The notes: a model not told the origin generated them from the letters alone. Shown: positions 22,730-35,595, counted from the first letter of the stretch. The stretch is 64,000 nt of DNA from Enoplolaimus lenunculus (GCA_030248215.1 JASANG010000174.1:124001-188000); one strand, 5' to 3'. Translations and numbers: made by a program.

Positions 22730-22911
22730 TCGATCACAGGAACAACCTAGAAACTGTATTACGGTGAAGGGAGAACGAAGCCAATGTTTCCTTTACGCAA
22801 CTTCGATTTCCAAAACGCAATTTATGACAACATTCTCAAAATTCTATTTGTGGGATTTGTTTGCCGCCATCAACCTTTTTACCGATGCTGTCTGGTGTTA
22901 ATTTTTCGTTG

Positions 22912-23102
22912 GGCCCATGTATAGAACATGGCGGGAACAGTAGTATAAGCATATTGCTAAGCCTAAAGCCTAAGCGTGAGGATGAGCTATTACCTAAGCG
23001 TGAGCCTAAGTCTAAGCTTAAGCAAAAATTGTGCTAAAGCTTCAGGTTTACTCTATTACACTCCCTCGGCAAAACGTTCCGGCCCTGTTCTATACATGGG
23101 CC
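22912..23102 (+). mobile_element. Family A MITE (A13)
   Basis: GGCCCATGTATAGAACATGG to TGTTCTATACATGGGCC, about 180 bases after the MARVEL-gene stop. No clear target duplication. Confidence 0.82.
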
Positions 23103-24289
23103 TTGTATGGGCATGTATTCACAATCGAACACTACAAAGTTAGTAAGCAAAATTTGAAATATCATGTTTCTAAATGTCGCCTAGATCAAGCACGTCCCCA
23201 CGGGGGCATTGAGGGGTCGCGCCCCACCCGCCCTAAATAGACTCTGTGGAAAAGTAAACAATCTTCATTTGCAATTAAAGGGGCTTCCCAAAATTATTCG
23301 GTGTATGCAATATATTTTTTGCGCACGCCCTTGGCTTAGACGTAAGGTTTAAATTTATAGGCTAAAACTTGACGGTAGGCTTCAGGTTTAGACATTTTGT
23401 GATAAAACGGCCCAAGTTAGTTTTAGTTAGGCTTCAGTTTAGGTTTAGAATTAGGTTTGCGCTTTTTTCAACGCCTTAGGTTTAAGCTTAGGACTATGCT
23501 TAATCTACACATTTGCAGCACTAAAAGTATCATTATCCGTGGGAAAAGTGTGCCTGTGCCGATTTGATAATTAATGACTAACTTGAAAAATATCCTCCTG
23601 TGTTTGTGAATAAATGGTTTCAGATTATGAGAACAACCTTTGCAAAAAAGTTGCAGATCCTCGTTTCCGCAACACCAGGAGTTGTTAGTAGTGGTTCCAC
23701 AGCGACCTACAGAGGGACTACAGAAAACATTTTTTTTCGACATGGTAAAAATAATTATACAAAGAGATTGTGGGTGTTGTGAAAATATTCGCACAGTGAT
23801 GGTTGTCCCAAGTCATTTATCCATAAATTTGCAGCGATAAATTCTCCAATTAAATTTGTACTAGTTGTCCAACTTTGCGCAATGGGGCAAAAGTGTTAGA
23901 GAATACTTGAAATCTTAAGCTACGGGGGGAGCATGTTTGACGCCGTATACATAAAGTGTCATGGTTCGCACCGGTTGTACCCCCTCACTAAATAAAGGGA
24001 AATAGGATGAAAACGCAACGCGTGCCGGGTACATTATTTTCTTCACACAGAATGTGTCCAATTGCACACTCTTGTAAAGCGTCATTATCGACTCTTGCTA
24101 AAACTAACCGATGTATACTTACACATTTCATAACTAATAAGAAGGTATACAACTGGAAGAATAGAGGAAATAAGTATATGCTCTCTTGAAATTTTTAGAG
24201 ACAAGAAAAAAGCACTTCAGTAGCCAATATCTGATAACTTTCTGAATTTTAAACATCACGAAAAGTTTTTTGTGTGAGGCGGGCCTGTA
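23103..24289. other. Unassigned region with a diverged repeat
   Basis: TTAGGC-like units at 23330-23500. A segment at 23870-24130 (GTCCAACTTTGCGCAATG.. GCACACTCTTGTAAAGCG) resembles stretches near 20430, 27600-27960 and, inverted, 43430-43820. An open frame at 23600-23782 has no family match. Confidence 0.35.
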
Positions 24290-24324
24290 TCTGGAGGGAG
24301 TTAAGGAATTTAATTTCTTTACAG

Positions 24325-24622
24325 GAACAGGAACTGGAATATGAAATAATTTTACTGTTGGACTTTTCAGAAAACTTTGCCAAAAAATGGCTTATACAAA
24401 TTTAGAGTTATCACAGTCAAGTTTTGCAAAAACACATCAGAAACAGTTTATTAACAAGATTGAACTAATTGCAAAAACACTCATTTCGAAGTAACCATTT
24501 GTCAAAGACACAGTTTCGAATATTTAAATGATTATCAATAATTTGACACCAAACCGTAAAGAACAGCAATTGAATTTATGCAATAATTCCGGTTGGAACT
24601 GGAATTCCGGTTGAACCCTGCT
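24325..24622 (-). mobile_element. Family D element, right-hand part
   Basis: Ends GGAATTCCGGTTGAACCCTG, the inverse of CAGGGTTCAACCG. Interior shares AGTTTTGCAAAAACACATCAG and TGCAAAAACAC with the copy at 33881 in reverse. A fragment of family E follows (24628-24653). Confidence 0.6.
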
Positions 24623-24945
24623 TCCAGTAAGGTGAGCTGGCTACGGGCCTCATTTGAGGTTACTCATCCTGAAGTCCTGGCTACGCTGCTGCTATGTAAT
24701 AGCCTATTTTTCAAATTTACACTCGTAAACAACAACGTTTACATCAACTTCCGTTCAGGAAACGGCTATCGTAAAGTAGCCACAGATTTGTGGGCAAAAT
24801 ATCAAACCAAACACCCCACATCTTTAAACGGTTCTATGGTCTTGGTCAAATTAAATTTACCAAGAGTCAACAATCGATAAGTAAATTTCACCCATTTACT
24901 ATAATTTCTTGTAGGTATATTCGCGAAGCTAATTTGGGCACGTCT

Positions 24946-25100
24946 GCAGGACCGTACCCGGCTCAAATTGCTAGGGGAGGGCAAAAAAATTTTAATGAGG
25001 GGTATGCAACGGTTTTCGTTGATTTTACCAACTATAGGTTGAAAATTTTGTAGCGGGCAAAAATTTTTTCAGAGGGGCTGAGCAGTTGCATTGGCTATAA
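24946..25100 (+). mobile_element. Family E MITE, diverged
   Basis: CAGGACCGTACCCGGCTC at the left, then GGTTGAAAATTTTGTAGCGG, AGGGGCTGAGC and TTGGCTATAACG. Confidence 0.6.
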
Positions 25101-25840
25101 CGCTTTAAAAGCTTCAGAATAACCTGTGGATCCTATACAACCCCCCTAATTTTTTCGTTAGCTACCCTCGTTTGCAAAATCATTTAATGGTATACCTTTG
25201 CCGATACGAAATTACTGGCTTCACCCTTAATTTCTTTAGACCTCAAATACTCAATTGCATAAGCGGTGTGTCTGGCAAAACTCAAGCTTAAGCATCTTAA
25301 ACCTCGCTTCCATATTTCCAGGCGACAAATTTAGTTCGCACTACAAAACGTGTGTCGGTAGTGTATGGGCGTACCAAGGATTTAAGTTCTGAGGAGAGGA
25401 ATAATATTTCAAAAGGGTGCGACCTATGAAAACTTTTTTCAGCTAACAAAAATTTTTTAGAGAGCCTAAATTTTTAAAAACCGCTCAAAGCATAGACCCT
25501 TAAAAACTTCATTGATACTGATACAGTGTTAACGGGACCGTAGAAACCCATTTAGTACCTCTTGCATTTCCTTCAACGTTTCGTTTGACCGCGAGAAGAG
25601 TTCTAGCAGTTAGGGCACGTAGAACATTAATGCATTCAGAAAAGCCATATTTACTCAGCTTAAAGTTTTGCTGAACTAAAAGTTTATGCAAATTCGTTTT
25701 GCCGATTTCAACTATGCATTTTGCTATATTTTGTTGGTTCTGGTTTCTGGTTGTTAATATACGGTTGGTGTGATTTTGGTTTACAACGGCTTTGAAACTG
25801 CGGTTCATAACGTTGCCAGAGTGGATTGATGAGGCGGTAT
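25101..25840. other. Unassigned region
   Basis: I see no supported gene or repeat. Confidence 0.35.
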
Positions 25841-26025
25841 CGTGATAACTCGACGCCCGACAACTTCTAATCCGAATTTAATCGACTCGACAATTCGTCG
25901 CGTGTCATTATGCTTACGCTTATAGGCTTAGGATCACGCTTTAGGACTACGCTTTGATGTATTTATTGGCTTTTTAGGGCACTGTTAGGCGTCAAGTTGG
26001 CAGACGGCAAAATGTCGCAGATTTT
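25841..26025. mobile_element. Family J element, diverged
   Basis: GCGGTATCGTGATAACTCGAC and CGCCCGACAAC at the left; CGACTCGACAATTCGTCGCG and TTAGGC-type units inside; AAATGTCGCAGATT at the right. It matches the cleaner copy at 31893. Confidence 0.6.
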
Positions 26026-26479
26026 GGTATACTACGCGGAACATCTTCCAAACTGGCCTTGGAAATTGGCTATGGTGTGAAGCTATATGATTTGCGCCAA
26101 GATTGTCAGATTCGAGAACGAAAAATTTTTTTCTCGCTTGCTACGATCTTGGTACCATCTGGAAATGAAATCCTGGAGCACCTATAACTAGTTGGTGATA
26201 GGTCTTGTAGATTTCGAATAAGTGAATGCTACGCTTAAAATTGACCACGTTTGCATTTGGTTTGCGCTATTCCTATACCAATTTTGAGCTCAACGACTGC
26301 AGTAATGAGCGAACTTGTTTAGTTATTAATAGCTGTTGATACCTACTATAAAATTTATAAATAAAGGCGTTTAGCGACACCGTTGCTAGGTTCAAAATTT
26401 AAACAGGGTCATATTTAATAGATTTTTGCAACGAGAATTCTGCTTTCGCAGTATTTTTAGCTGCAGGCTTCGAAACACG

Positions 26480-26560
26480 AGCCAATGTAAGGGCCGCAAC
26501 AGTAAATTAAGCAAACTTCAATGTCTCATCCTAAGCGTCGCAAAACACTGTAAACCTAAG
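26480..26560 (+). mobile_element. Family A fragment
   Basis: GCCAATGTAAGGGCCGCAACAG followed by a few degenerate CCTAAG units, directly before a fuller copy. Confidence 0.5.
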
Positions 26561-26572
26561 CATAAACAAATC

Positions 26573-26765
26573 GGCCGATGTAAAGATAGGGGCGGAACAG
26601 TATTTAGCATATTCCTAAGCCTAAGCCTAAGCGTACGAATGCATTTGTTCATAAGCCTAAACCTAAGCTTAAGCCTAAGCCAAGCAAAACAATTAGTCGG
26701 AAGCTTAAGCTTACTCTATTAGAGTTCCATAGAGAAACGTTCCGCCCCTGATTTTTACATGGGCC
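26573..26765 (+). mobile_element. Family A MITE (A14)
   Basis: GGCCGATGTAAAGATAGGG to CTGATTTTTACATGGGCC with CCTAAG runs. Confidence 0.83.
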
Positions 26766-27076
26766 AACCTATATCGAAACCTACTCTTATAGTCCCCTCA
26801 GGAACCAAAACGATCCTAATAGTAGCATGGGCTAAAATGCGCATAACATACTGCGACCCATCCTATAGTTTCACTTCAAGGTTTATTATTGAAATAAAAT
26901 TTTTCATTTCGTCGCTGTTATGTTCAGTTAAGTTCATGGGCATTGAATATGTTCCCACGATCATTTAGGAAAGTGTTTTCTCAGCGTCATTCTTTAAATC
27001 ATGGTGTCGACATTAAATTCCCACGCCGACAAGTAAGGCTGTGAAGGAGGGAAAAATCTTATACTTAAAAATTAGT

Positions 27077-27277
27077 GGCCCATGTAAAGATCAATGGTGG
27101 AACGTTTTCCTGTGGGACTGCAATAGAGTAAGCTTAAGCTTACAACTGACTTTTTTTGCTTAGACTTTTAGGCTTAAGCTTAGGTATAAGCTCTTTTTTA
27201 TGCTTACGCTTATTAGGTTAGTAGGTTTAGGAATGTGCTATTATACTACTGTTACTGCCCTGTTGTATATGTTGTCT
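27077..27277 (-). mobile_element. Family A MITE (A15)
   Basis: GGCCCATGTAAAGATCAATGG to CCTGTTGTATATGTTGTCT. Flanks AAATTAGT/AAATTAGC (27069-27076 and 27278-27285) match in 7 of 8. Confidence 0.84.
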
Positions 27278-27566
27278 AAATTAGCTTAGGAGAAAATTTA
27301 AATTTCCAGAATTTTAAAATGCTTTTGATGGTTAAAGTCTGCGGCAAAATTTTTAGACGATTGCTGACTATTACTAAAGCTCATGACCACATTAGAGTAT
27401 CAATGAGAAGTGGACGGAGCCACCAAATGCGGATGATTGGTGCAAGAGTGCCGCCACCAATTTCACTACCGACATCCTCTTTTCAATTGTCGAAATTTAT
27501 TTTTCGATATTACTCCAATATATAAACAGTTACTCCCCCCGCAAACCAAAACCTAAGCTGCATCCG

Positions 27567-27960
27567 ATGATCCGCAACGGGATCACATCTACGGGTGGGA
27601 ACCGTGGACGCACTGTTCTCCTTACGAACATCTTCGCCTTCCCAGCCGAAAATTCTTTTCAATCATTCAATGATTTATGCTACAAAAATTTCTCTACTCC
27701 CTCTTTCAATCTTCGTGCACATTCTGCCAAGAGTGTGTATGATATATACAAGAGTGTGCAATTCTTGGAGTTCCGCATTGTGCAAAATGTACCACCGGTC
27801 GTTACGTTTTTGGCTGTCACCCCATTATTTGAGGGGGGGTTGCTGTCACATGCAATAATCCTAAATTAAACTATAATCGGAGCAATTTTTTTTGCCGCAA
27901 GTTGCAAACTCTTGTTGAAGTATGCATCATCCACTCTTGATTCTACTAACAATTTCGTGT
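27567..27960. repeat. Diverged dispersed repeat (family M)
   Basis: CAAGTTGCAAACTCTTGTTGAAGTATGCATCATC at 27897-27930 is the inverse of the stretch at 43426-43456, and other parts resemble 23870-24130. The open frames here look like repeat sequence. Type and ends are undefined. Confidence 0.4.
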
Positions 27961-28103
27961 TTGTGGCGCTGACCTTCGGCCTATTAAAACCACTACTAAT
28001 GGGCCTTTGCTTCCTAATGGGCATCACGCCATTGGTGAAGTGAGATATAACTCGAAACGTGACAACTCAAAACAAATGATCTAAATTCGCCGGTATAATG
28101 CTG

Positions 28104-28266
28104 CAGGCCCGTAGCCAGCTCACCTTGGTAGGGGGGCTAACACTATTTCAGGAGGGGCATACATGGGCATTCGTCGACTTACAAGCAAGGTTTAAAACTT
28201 TCTAGGGGTGGCAAAATGTTTTCTAGGAATGCTGAGCTTTTCTGCTACACGTCGGCTACGGGCCCG
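28104..28266 (+). mobile_element. Family E MITE
   Basis: CAGGCCCGTAGCCAGCTCAC at the left and CGGCTACGGGCCCG at the right, with the TTACAAGCAAGGTTTAAAAC core. Confidence 0.8.
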
Positions 28267-29944
28267 GAATACCGCAAGTCAACCAAATTTTTTATATGAC
28301 AGGGCATTGGCCAAGGGCGTAGCCAGAATTTCTAGGATCTTGTAGATTACTCTAATTTTTTCTTCAGTAATTTTCGACCATATTACATCTATTGCTCCCT
28401 TTGTTAACGCCTCATGACATGGGTGCCGCGCGAATGTTGATTTGGAGTGTGCAAGAAACGTCCAGTTGAAAAATTTGAATTTAGTTGCTCCATCCGTAAA
28501 TATTAAAAAATATTTTTCAAAAATTGCACAGGGATGCAACCGGATGATGCAGCTGGCATCCCATTGCACCGCCATGCCAGTTGGCAATGGTCGTTAGTGT
28601 GGGCCCTAGTTTTATTTTGTCTGTGTTGTGTACCGCTGGTTGCTCTGTTTGAGAGCCTTTGCGTGTCACTATATCCTGTACACCACTCACAAAACACACC
28701 TAGCGGCTGATGCCAATCATGCAAGTCTTGAAAGTTTTAGATTTGTCTCAAAGTGTATGATAATAAAACTTAATAGGCCATAAGGGTTGTTGAGATTTGT
28801 GCTGAAATTTTAGCAGTTTACGAATTCAGATAGCATATAAAAGTGAAAGTTTTTACATTTACAGTTTAATTGAAATTTTTTGCCATTAATTACAGTTTGT
28901 GAGAATATTAAATAATTATGGCAACGATTTTGGCGGTATAGGCTAGTTTTTTTGCTCATTTTTGAGTTTAGAAGGTGCTCGTTTAGGGATTGCTATAACT
29001 CAAGCTACGCTCTGGGTAGTCCGTATTCTCAAAGCGTATAGTGTAGTAACCCTAATAAGGGAGCGGCTGATATTTATTTGGCCTCTCTAGAGGGTACTCC
29101 CGTTATTCGGTTACTGGCTGTTATTTATTTTTAACCCACGCTTCGCCACCCTTCGGTACTGATATATATCCGGTGCTCAACCATCCGTTGAATGAAATGT
29201 CTGTCTTGTATCAAAAGTTTGAGCGATAATGCAAGGTTATACTTTGGAATGTACTTTCAAAACATAAGTATGCTTTAAAGTTTCGACATCAACTTCATTT
29301 TGGCCTGAAGTTATTTTTATACTACAATTAGAGAAAATTGACATTTATGGACTCCAATTATGGTTTAGGGACTCTGTCCACTTGCGAATTCTTATTAGGG
29401 ATACGAGAGTTCAAAATTCAGCACATTTTTCTCATTTGATTTGTCCTGCTTCTGTACCAATTTTGAGATCCACGATTGCAGTATTTGTCAGTTCGAATAG
29501 CAGTTGCGAACTACCGATAAGGGCTATACACACTTGTGAATATAGGCCCTAGTTCTAATAGAATATCAGTTGCCGGTTTTGGCAATTTGGGCTGCGATTT
29601 TTACATATTTATACTGTTTCGGTCAGTGAGGCTGTCTAAAAATTTGGAATAATTTCAGAAGTTTAAAAATTGTCAACAGCTTACAAAAACGAACCTCATA
29701 AATAAAGTTTTGAACATCGTACGCATATTTGAAACTTTTAGCATTCGTTCTAATAATTGCCTCTAAGCAGACGGCACTTCCACCAACCTTTACTTCGACG
29801 CCGTTACGTAGCATAACGTTTCTTTGATAGCCAAGAGTGAATTCAAACAGGTTTATAACCCATCACCGTTCACGAACGTTGGCAAAAGTATAGGCGTTGC
29901 TTTTTAATGGTTCATAATTTTTGTATTAATAATTTCTGAACCAT
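28267..29944. other. Unassigned region
   Basis: AAGGGCGTAGCCAGAAT at 28313 marks a transposon-like end with no partner found. An inverted pair CTGACAGTT/AACTGTCAG lies at 29951-29995. No gene seen. Confidence 0.35.
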
Positions 29945-29998
29945 GTCGTCTGACAGTTGATCTGCCAACTTGGCATTTTGTTAAAAACTGTCAGATCA

Positions 29999-30395
29999 CA
30001 TTTCAAATATCATAAACTAAACGTATAGCCAGATCGGACAATGTACAGAACAGGGAAAAGCATAATCGTAGATGTAAAGCGTAAAAAGAAGCTTAGGAAT
30101 GAGCTTTGTCACATCACTTTTCAATTGTCATAAACGAAATGCATAGCCAGATCGGACAATGCACAGAACAGGGACGTAACAGTAGTATAAGCATATTCGC
30201 AGATGTAAGCGTAAAATGAAGTTTAGGAATGAGCTTTGTCACATCACTTTTCAATTGTCATAAACGAAATGTATCGCCAGATCGAACAATGTACAGAAAA
30301 GGGCCGTAACAGTAGTATAAGCATATTCGTAAGCGTAAAGCCTAAAAAGAAACGCAGGAATGAGCTTATACCTAAGCCTACGCCAACAACTGATG
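29999..30395 (+). repeat. Tandem triplication of a family A left half and its flank
   Basis: Three copies of CATAAACGAAATG-type flank plus AGCCAGATCGGACAATG and ACAGAACAGGG start near 30010, 30129 and 30257 (spacings about 119 and 128). Only the last runs on into longer hexamer-type sequence. No right terminus is present. Confidence 0.75.
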
Positions 30396-30699
30396 TCTCG
30401 TGCGCCGACATAATGTGCTTGCGACCACAAATTCCAATTTCATCCGAACACGCGAAGCATTTTATATCTATCCGAACAATAGTTTAACTGTCAATCAATC
30501 AAAATATGCAAACGATAGTATGAGCTGTCAAACAGCCAATGTTAGCTATGTATTTGCATCAATGAAGCTTATGATGGTATCTTAAAATGAGTTTAACAGT
30601 GGTTTGTTTTTAGTTTTAGTCAAAGTCACAAGCGTGTACGACCTTAACATTCCAGGGTATGGTAATAAGCAGTTCTGAAGACGCATGGAAAGTATTCAC

Positions 30700-30787
30700 T
30701 CACCTTATAAGCAGGGCTGAATATTTTACTGGGGGGCTAGATTTTTTAGGGCAGAGTCAACTGCTCCCTTCCTGGCTAGAGGCCCCG
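30700..30787 (+). mobile_element. Family E right-half fragment
   Basis: GCAGGGCTGAATATTTTACTG, GGGGGCTAGATTTTTTAGGG and CTGGCTAGAGGCCCCG. Confidence 0.5.
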
Positions 30788-30951
30788 CAAAGGCGGTTGA
30801 GCTAAAGTTGATTTCCAGGGTGTAGTCCTGAGGGTCGATAGTAATTCATTTTGAGGGGATGCAAACCGCATTGCCACCAAGGGTGTTCAAAGCATTGATT
30901 TACCTTTAAAATTTCTGTTACATTTGTCTAGTCTACGTGCATGCATTTTCC

Positions 30952-31025
30952 GGTATCACGACAATTCGTCGCCTGACAACTCATCGACCGACAACTGGTA
31001 ATGCGAAATTTCATCGAACGATAGA
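30952..31025. mobile_element. Family J left-end fragment
   Basis: CACGACAATTCGTCGCCTG and CGACCGACAACTGG, with no right end. Confidence 0.55.
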
Positions 31026-31242
31026 AATTACAGTTCCGGAGCAGCATTTATATTTTAAACAAATCAAAAAAAAGTTTAGCTTAAACTCGTCCTAAACTTA
31101 AAAATATGTTAGTATAAATTTAAACTTACAATCCTAGTTTAGTTAGTCCGTCCAACCATTTAAGTTTTGCTTACATTGGTATTCAAGTATAGTTAAGCAT
31201 GCATAATTTAAGTTTAAGTGTTTAGAGGGTAGCCAAGCCACT

Positions 31243-31404
31243 AACCAGAGGCGGCAAGGGGGGAGGCTTAATTCAACCCTGCAAAAATTAGCGCTCCCCT
31301 GTAAAATTTTCAACTGCTTGTTTAGTTATCGAAAACCCTTGTATGTCACTTCAGAAAATTGATCAGCTTGCCTAAATAAGCAATGTAAAACGGCTGCGGG
31401 CTTG
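31243..31404 (-). mobile_element. Family E MITE, diverged
   Basis: CCAGAGGCGGCAAGGGG, TTTTCAACTGCTTG, GAAAACCCTTGTATG and GGCTGCGGGCTTG in the usual order. Confidence 0.55.
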
Positions 31405-31892
31405 AAGGATTAGAAGCTACGTTGGGTAGTAATAGATTTATAGCTAAACAACTGTAAGTAGCAGATAGTTTACTAATATTTTGTCTTATTTTAAAACTTG
31501 TGTTTATAAACTTCAAAGCATAAAAATCTAGTCACGTTCCGTTTAATAAAAGATTGTCATTTAAATTTTGATTATTGACTGATATAATCGACGTTTTTGG
31601 TCCAAAATCTCTGATACCAGCTGCATAATTCATCCGTACTGTTGTGACTTTACGTTTCGATTAACGTGTTTTTATTTGTCTATTAATACTGAAACAGACA
31701 ACACAGAATTTTTGGTTCTGGTTCGTATTATCTTAGCCGGCATTTGCTTAAAAATGGTTGGATTTTATAAAATTTTGTGCATTTTTGCTGAATTTAACTA
31801 ATTATTGTATAAACCCAAATTTTAATTTTTGAGGTTCTTTCGTCTTTTCTTAAAAAACCAAAATTTATCAAAAAGTTCGACTATTTATAGAC

Positions 31893-32100
31893 TGGTATCA
31901 CGACAATTCGTCGCCCGACAACTCTGTCCACCGACACCATGTAAATTCAAAGTTTCATCGACTCGACAAATCGTCGCTCATCATTTATGATTACGCTTAA
32001 GCTTAGGCTTGAGATTACGCAAGATTTTGTTTAGATTTATTCATAGGCTTTAGGACACTGTTGGCCGATAATTTGTCGGGCGACGAATTGTCGTAGATTC
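31893..32100. mobile_element. Family J element with 8-bp target duplication
   Basis: The subterminal arms are inverted: CACGACAATTCGTCGCCCG and GGGCGACGAATTGTCGTAG. An exact duplication TTATAGAC flanks it (31885-31892 and 32101-32108), so it is hAT-like. The middle has a short TTAGGC-type tract, as in family A. Confidence 0.8.
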
Positions 32101-32108
32101 TTATAGAC

Positions 32109-33790
32109 TATTTTACGCAATTTAATATTAAGTTGAGTCAGCTGGTTTATTTTTACTGTGATTTTGTCAATGATTCATGAGTTATGATCAAATAACTAAA
32201 TTTGGTACTGTCCGAATCGTTTGATGATATATAAATTGTAGAATTTTGTGATATTTTTCTCTCCAGAAACAGACTTTCAACACCTCAAAAACAGAGTAAT
32301 TTTGAAAATTCAAGTTTGAAGGTTTTTGTGAAGCTTTTAATCACGCCAAAAAATTTCAAAATCATACCATTTTTAAAACATTGTGTTTTTTTCGTCCTGT
32401 ACCTTCAGGAACGACAGTTTAGACCGCCAGGCACGGAAAAATGAAACTGGAAGATTATGTAAACAGAACAACAAAAGCACTGTTTCGATTCGTGTCACAA
32501 CCTCGGTGTACACTAAACGAAGCGCTAGAAGGTTGTGAGTTTTCGTGAAGAGATAGAACCCTTAAAACCAAGATTTGCTTGAGGTACACCTACCATGTAC
32601 ATATATACATATATACATACAGGTTTATATAAAATGAACGTAGAATCGTAGAATAAAGCACCCACATATATATCTCAATGTGTGATTTAGATACGCATTT
32701 CACTCACTAGGTATATATACAAGCTAAACTGGTTTTAGGCACACACGTATCATTATATACTGGTGTCCCCGGTACAACAACGGATAAACCAAAGTAAGAC
32801 AAGACAGCTACGACCGAATATGCAACGGGAGATAATAGCGAAATGTCTGTTTCTAAAATTTCTGGCCAAACATGGCACATTTAAAGGTTTACAATAACCT
32901 GCCGGAATTTGGAACCGAAAATATTTTCATCGTTCGCTTCACTCGCTCACACGAAATACCCAACACTGTACCCTGTCGGAGTGGAAAGTCTAGCATTCGC
33001 CCCTTAGAGCATTGAACACGTTTATAAACCCTCTCTCCCCCCCGGTCGATTGGGTCTCTCGTCTGATATTCGCTAGTATTTCTCACGATGTTTGCTATGT
33101 TGTGGTATTTTTTCTTTCGTTCTGTTTCCGCATGATTTGATCTTTGGCACCTTAAGGAGCGGTCACACACGCGTGGGTGTCATTTCGAAGGGATGTAAAA
33201 AATATATATGACCTTTTCATAAAGTTTTTATTAATGTCAATGAGCGTAGTGAGAGAGAAAAATTTTCGGACTCCAGAATCTGGCAAACTAAGCTTGGTTT
33301 ATCGTTTCTCCAGCCGGTTAAAATGGATTTTTTTCAAAAATTTCGGAGCATACATACCTTAATCTACCTTATTAGTAGCATATGTGTCTTGTTGTGACAA
33401 TGGTTACATTATTTCATAACTGCATTTTGGTGCGAAACATTTTTGATTTTAAAAAACATTATTCGGTGTGTCTGGTGTTTATAGAATTTAGGCATATGCT
33501 TCAAATATTTTGTTAATTAGAGTTTATCTGGTTTGGGGGCTAGAAATATTTCTGTCGTCCACAAACTCTCTTCGTGGTCGCAGTTTATACCATTGTCCAC
33601 AAATGAAGTCTTGACTGTACTCCTGGCTCGAGTTTTTAGACTTTTGTTATCGTTTTAATGAAGGTTTGCGTTAGGTAATGAGTAGTTTTCCGGTTGTTTA
33701 AATCAGTACATTTTTTGGTTTTAACCGCTATATTAAACATTTTTAGTTCAAAATATAAGTTATTTCTGCCGTGTTCGTTTAGTAAAAACT
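32109..33790. other. Unassigned region
   Basis: Includes a short ATACATAT run at 32597-32625. Open frames at 32889-33362 have no recognisable family. Confidence 0.35.
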
Positions 33791-33880
33791 AATGTATATA
33801 TACATACATACATACATATATAATATATATATTATACATACAATATATACATATATTATATATATATTTATATATAACAG
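33791..33880. repeat. AT-rich (TATA/CATA)n microsatellite
   Basis: Alternating TATATACATACATA units, ending where a family D end begins. Confidence 0.9.
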
Positions 33881-34125
33881 GGTTCAACCGAAATTCTTGC
33901 AAAAATTTAGTTCCTGTTCCGGTTTGTGTTCCTGCATTCAGAGATGCACAATCCGGAATTTTTGTAGCTTTTCCGGCAAATTATTCATAATAATTTAGAG
34001 ATTGAAAATTTTGCCTTTGAAAATATTTTAATGTAAAAATTAATGTGTTTGCAATTAGTTCAATTTTGTTATACTAAATTGTTCCTGGTGTGTTTTCGCA
34101 AAACGTGATGATGAACCTGTACCCG
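33881..34125 (+). mobile_element. Family D element, left-hand part
   Basis: Starts CAGGGTTCAACCGAAATTC, with TTCCGG units, then AT-rich sequence sharing TTTTCGCAAAACGTGATGATG-like blocks with the 24325 copy. The right end is not clear. Confidence 0.6.
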
Positions 34126-34239
34126 ACCAATTGAGATTCATCAGGTTTGTAGTAGAAATGGACTATTACATTGAATAGTCGTTTCTAGATGGAAGTTAGT
34201 GCTTATAGGCGGCTCAGCTCCCTGTCGTTTTTCTCTACG

Positions 34240-34701
34240 CAGAGTGAGATGTGGGCAAGGATTTTTAACCCAAATCGCGCTTTACCTACGCCAATCAATT
34301 TTTTACCCGTGGGATTACCCACGCTAAAATGATCCACCCACGACCCTCCCTTTACCCGCGCCTGAAGTTAAACCAGAATTTTAAAGATCGCTGGTGATTT
34401 ACACTGTAATTAAGTTTTGCGGTATAGCTCCAATAAATTTTACACCTGAATGCTTTATAAAAACAACAAAAATTCAAACCCAACTAAGATAAAGCAAATG
34501 ACCTTTGCGGATTCAATTCTAACTAACTAGCTTAATTTACTGGCGTATGTATATATTTGCACCTTATCTCAAAGGTATGATGCGGTTAAAAACTGTGTGA
34601 ATTTTATTTAACCACGAGATACAAATCTTTACTCGCGGTTATACTCGCGGCAGAAATTTGTTACCCGACCCGCGTTTACCCGCGGGTAAAGTCTCACCCT
34701 G
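34240..34701. mobile_element. Family K hAT-like element
   Basis: The left end CAGAGTGAGATGTGGGC and the right end, inverted, CAGGGTGAGACTTTACCCG form terminal repeats. Flanks TCTCTACG/TGTCTACG (34232-34239 and 34702-34709) match in 7 of 8. Rich in ACCCGCG/CGCGGGT. Noncoding. Confidence 0.75.
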
Positions 34702-35002
34702 TGTCTACGGTATCATTTGTGTATCGTTAATATATGTTTAACCAGGACAGGAAACGTTATTCACCAACACATATATATAAAACGCCTAAAAATTGATAAG
34801 TATTTAGTCTTTTCGCTTAGGCCTAAGGTGTTGTTTAGATTCACGATTAGGCTTGCGGTTTAATAAAGTCAACCGCTTTGTATAGGTGCCAACGAAATTT
34901 GTGATTGGTTACGGAGCCAAAGGTAAACAAACAATTGAGATTTGATAAAATCGAAATGTTTTTGTTAGCAATGCGTACAGTATAATTGAGCGAATATAAT
35001 AC

Positions 35003-35150
35003 ACAATCCCGTAGCCAGCTCACCTTGTTAGAGAAAGGTGGATAATTTTTACGAGCAGGACATACAAAGGTTTGCGATGATTTATAAGCAAGTCTAAACG
35101 TTTTCTAGGGGGAGACAAAATTATTTCAGGGGGGCTGAGCTGACTATATA
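35003..35150 (+). mobile_element. Family E MITE, right end lost
   Basis: CAATCCCGTAGCCAGCTCACC, AAACGTTTTCTAGGGGG and GGGGCTGAGCTGACTA. Confidence 0.65.
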
Positions 35151-35595
35151 ATTTTATACAAAGTAGGAAGATACAAGCGAGCACTTAACGAATGCCAATT
35201 ATTGATATGGTTTTGGACATGACCACTTTTCTTACAAATCTTAAACAAAAATCGCACAGGGTCCGATCCAATCCCGACATATCTGACGAAGAGAAATGAC
35301 TTTGTTACAAAAATTATTGTGGTTCACTTCAAGCCCCTTATACAAAATATTACTTTACCGTCTATATTTTTGTCACTTCATTCGCGTAGATAAAGGCAGG
35401 GTGTAGGTAAATTCACAGCGAGCGTAGGAATATAATTAAATTCAAAATTAAGGTACGCCTTTAAAATGCCGCAACTTTTAATTTAAAACAATTTGCATTT
35501 CAACTCGCCGAAACTCGAAATTCAAATGCTCACTACTCGCTTGCAAATATGAACTAAATCTGTTGTTGCCAGATGAAAACAAAGCAACCGGAGAA

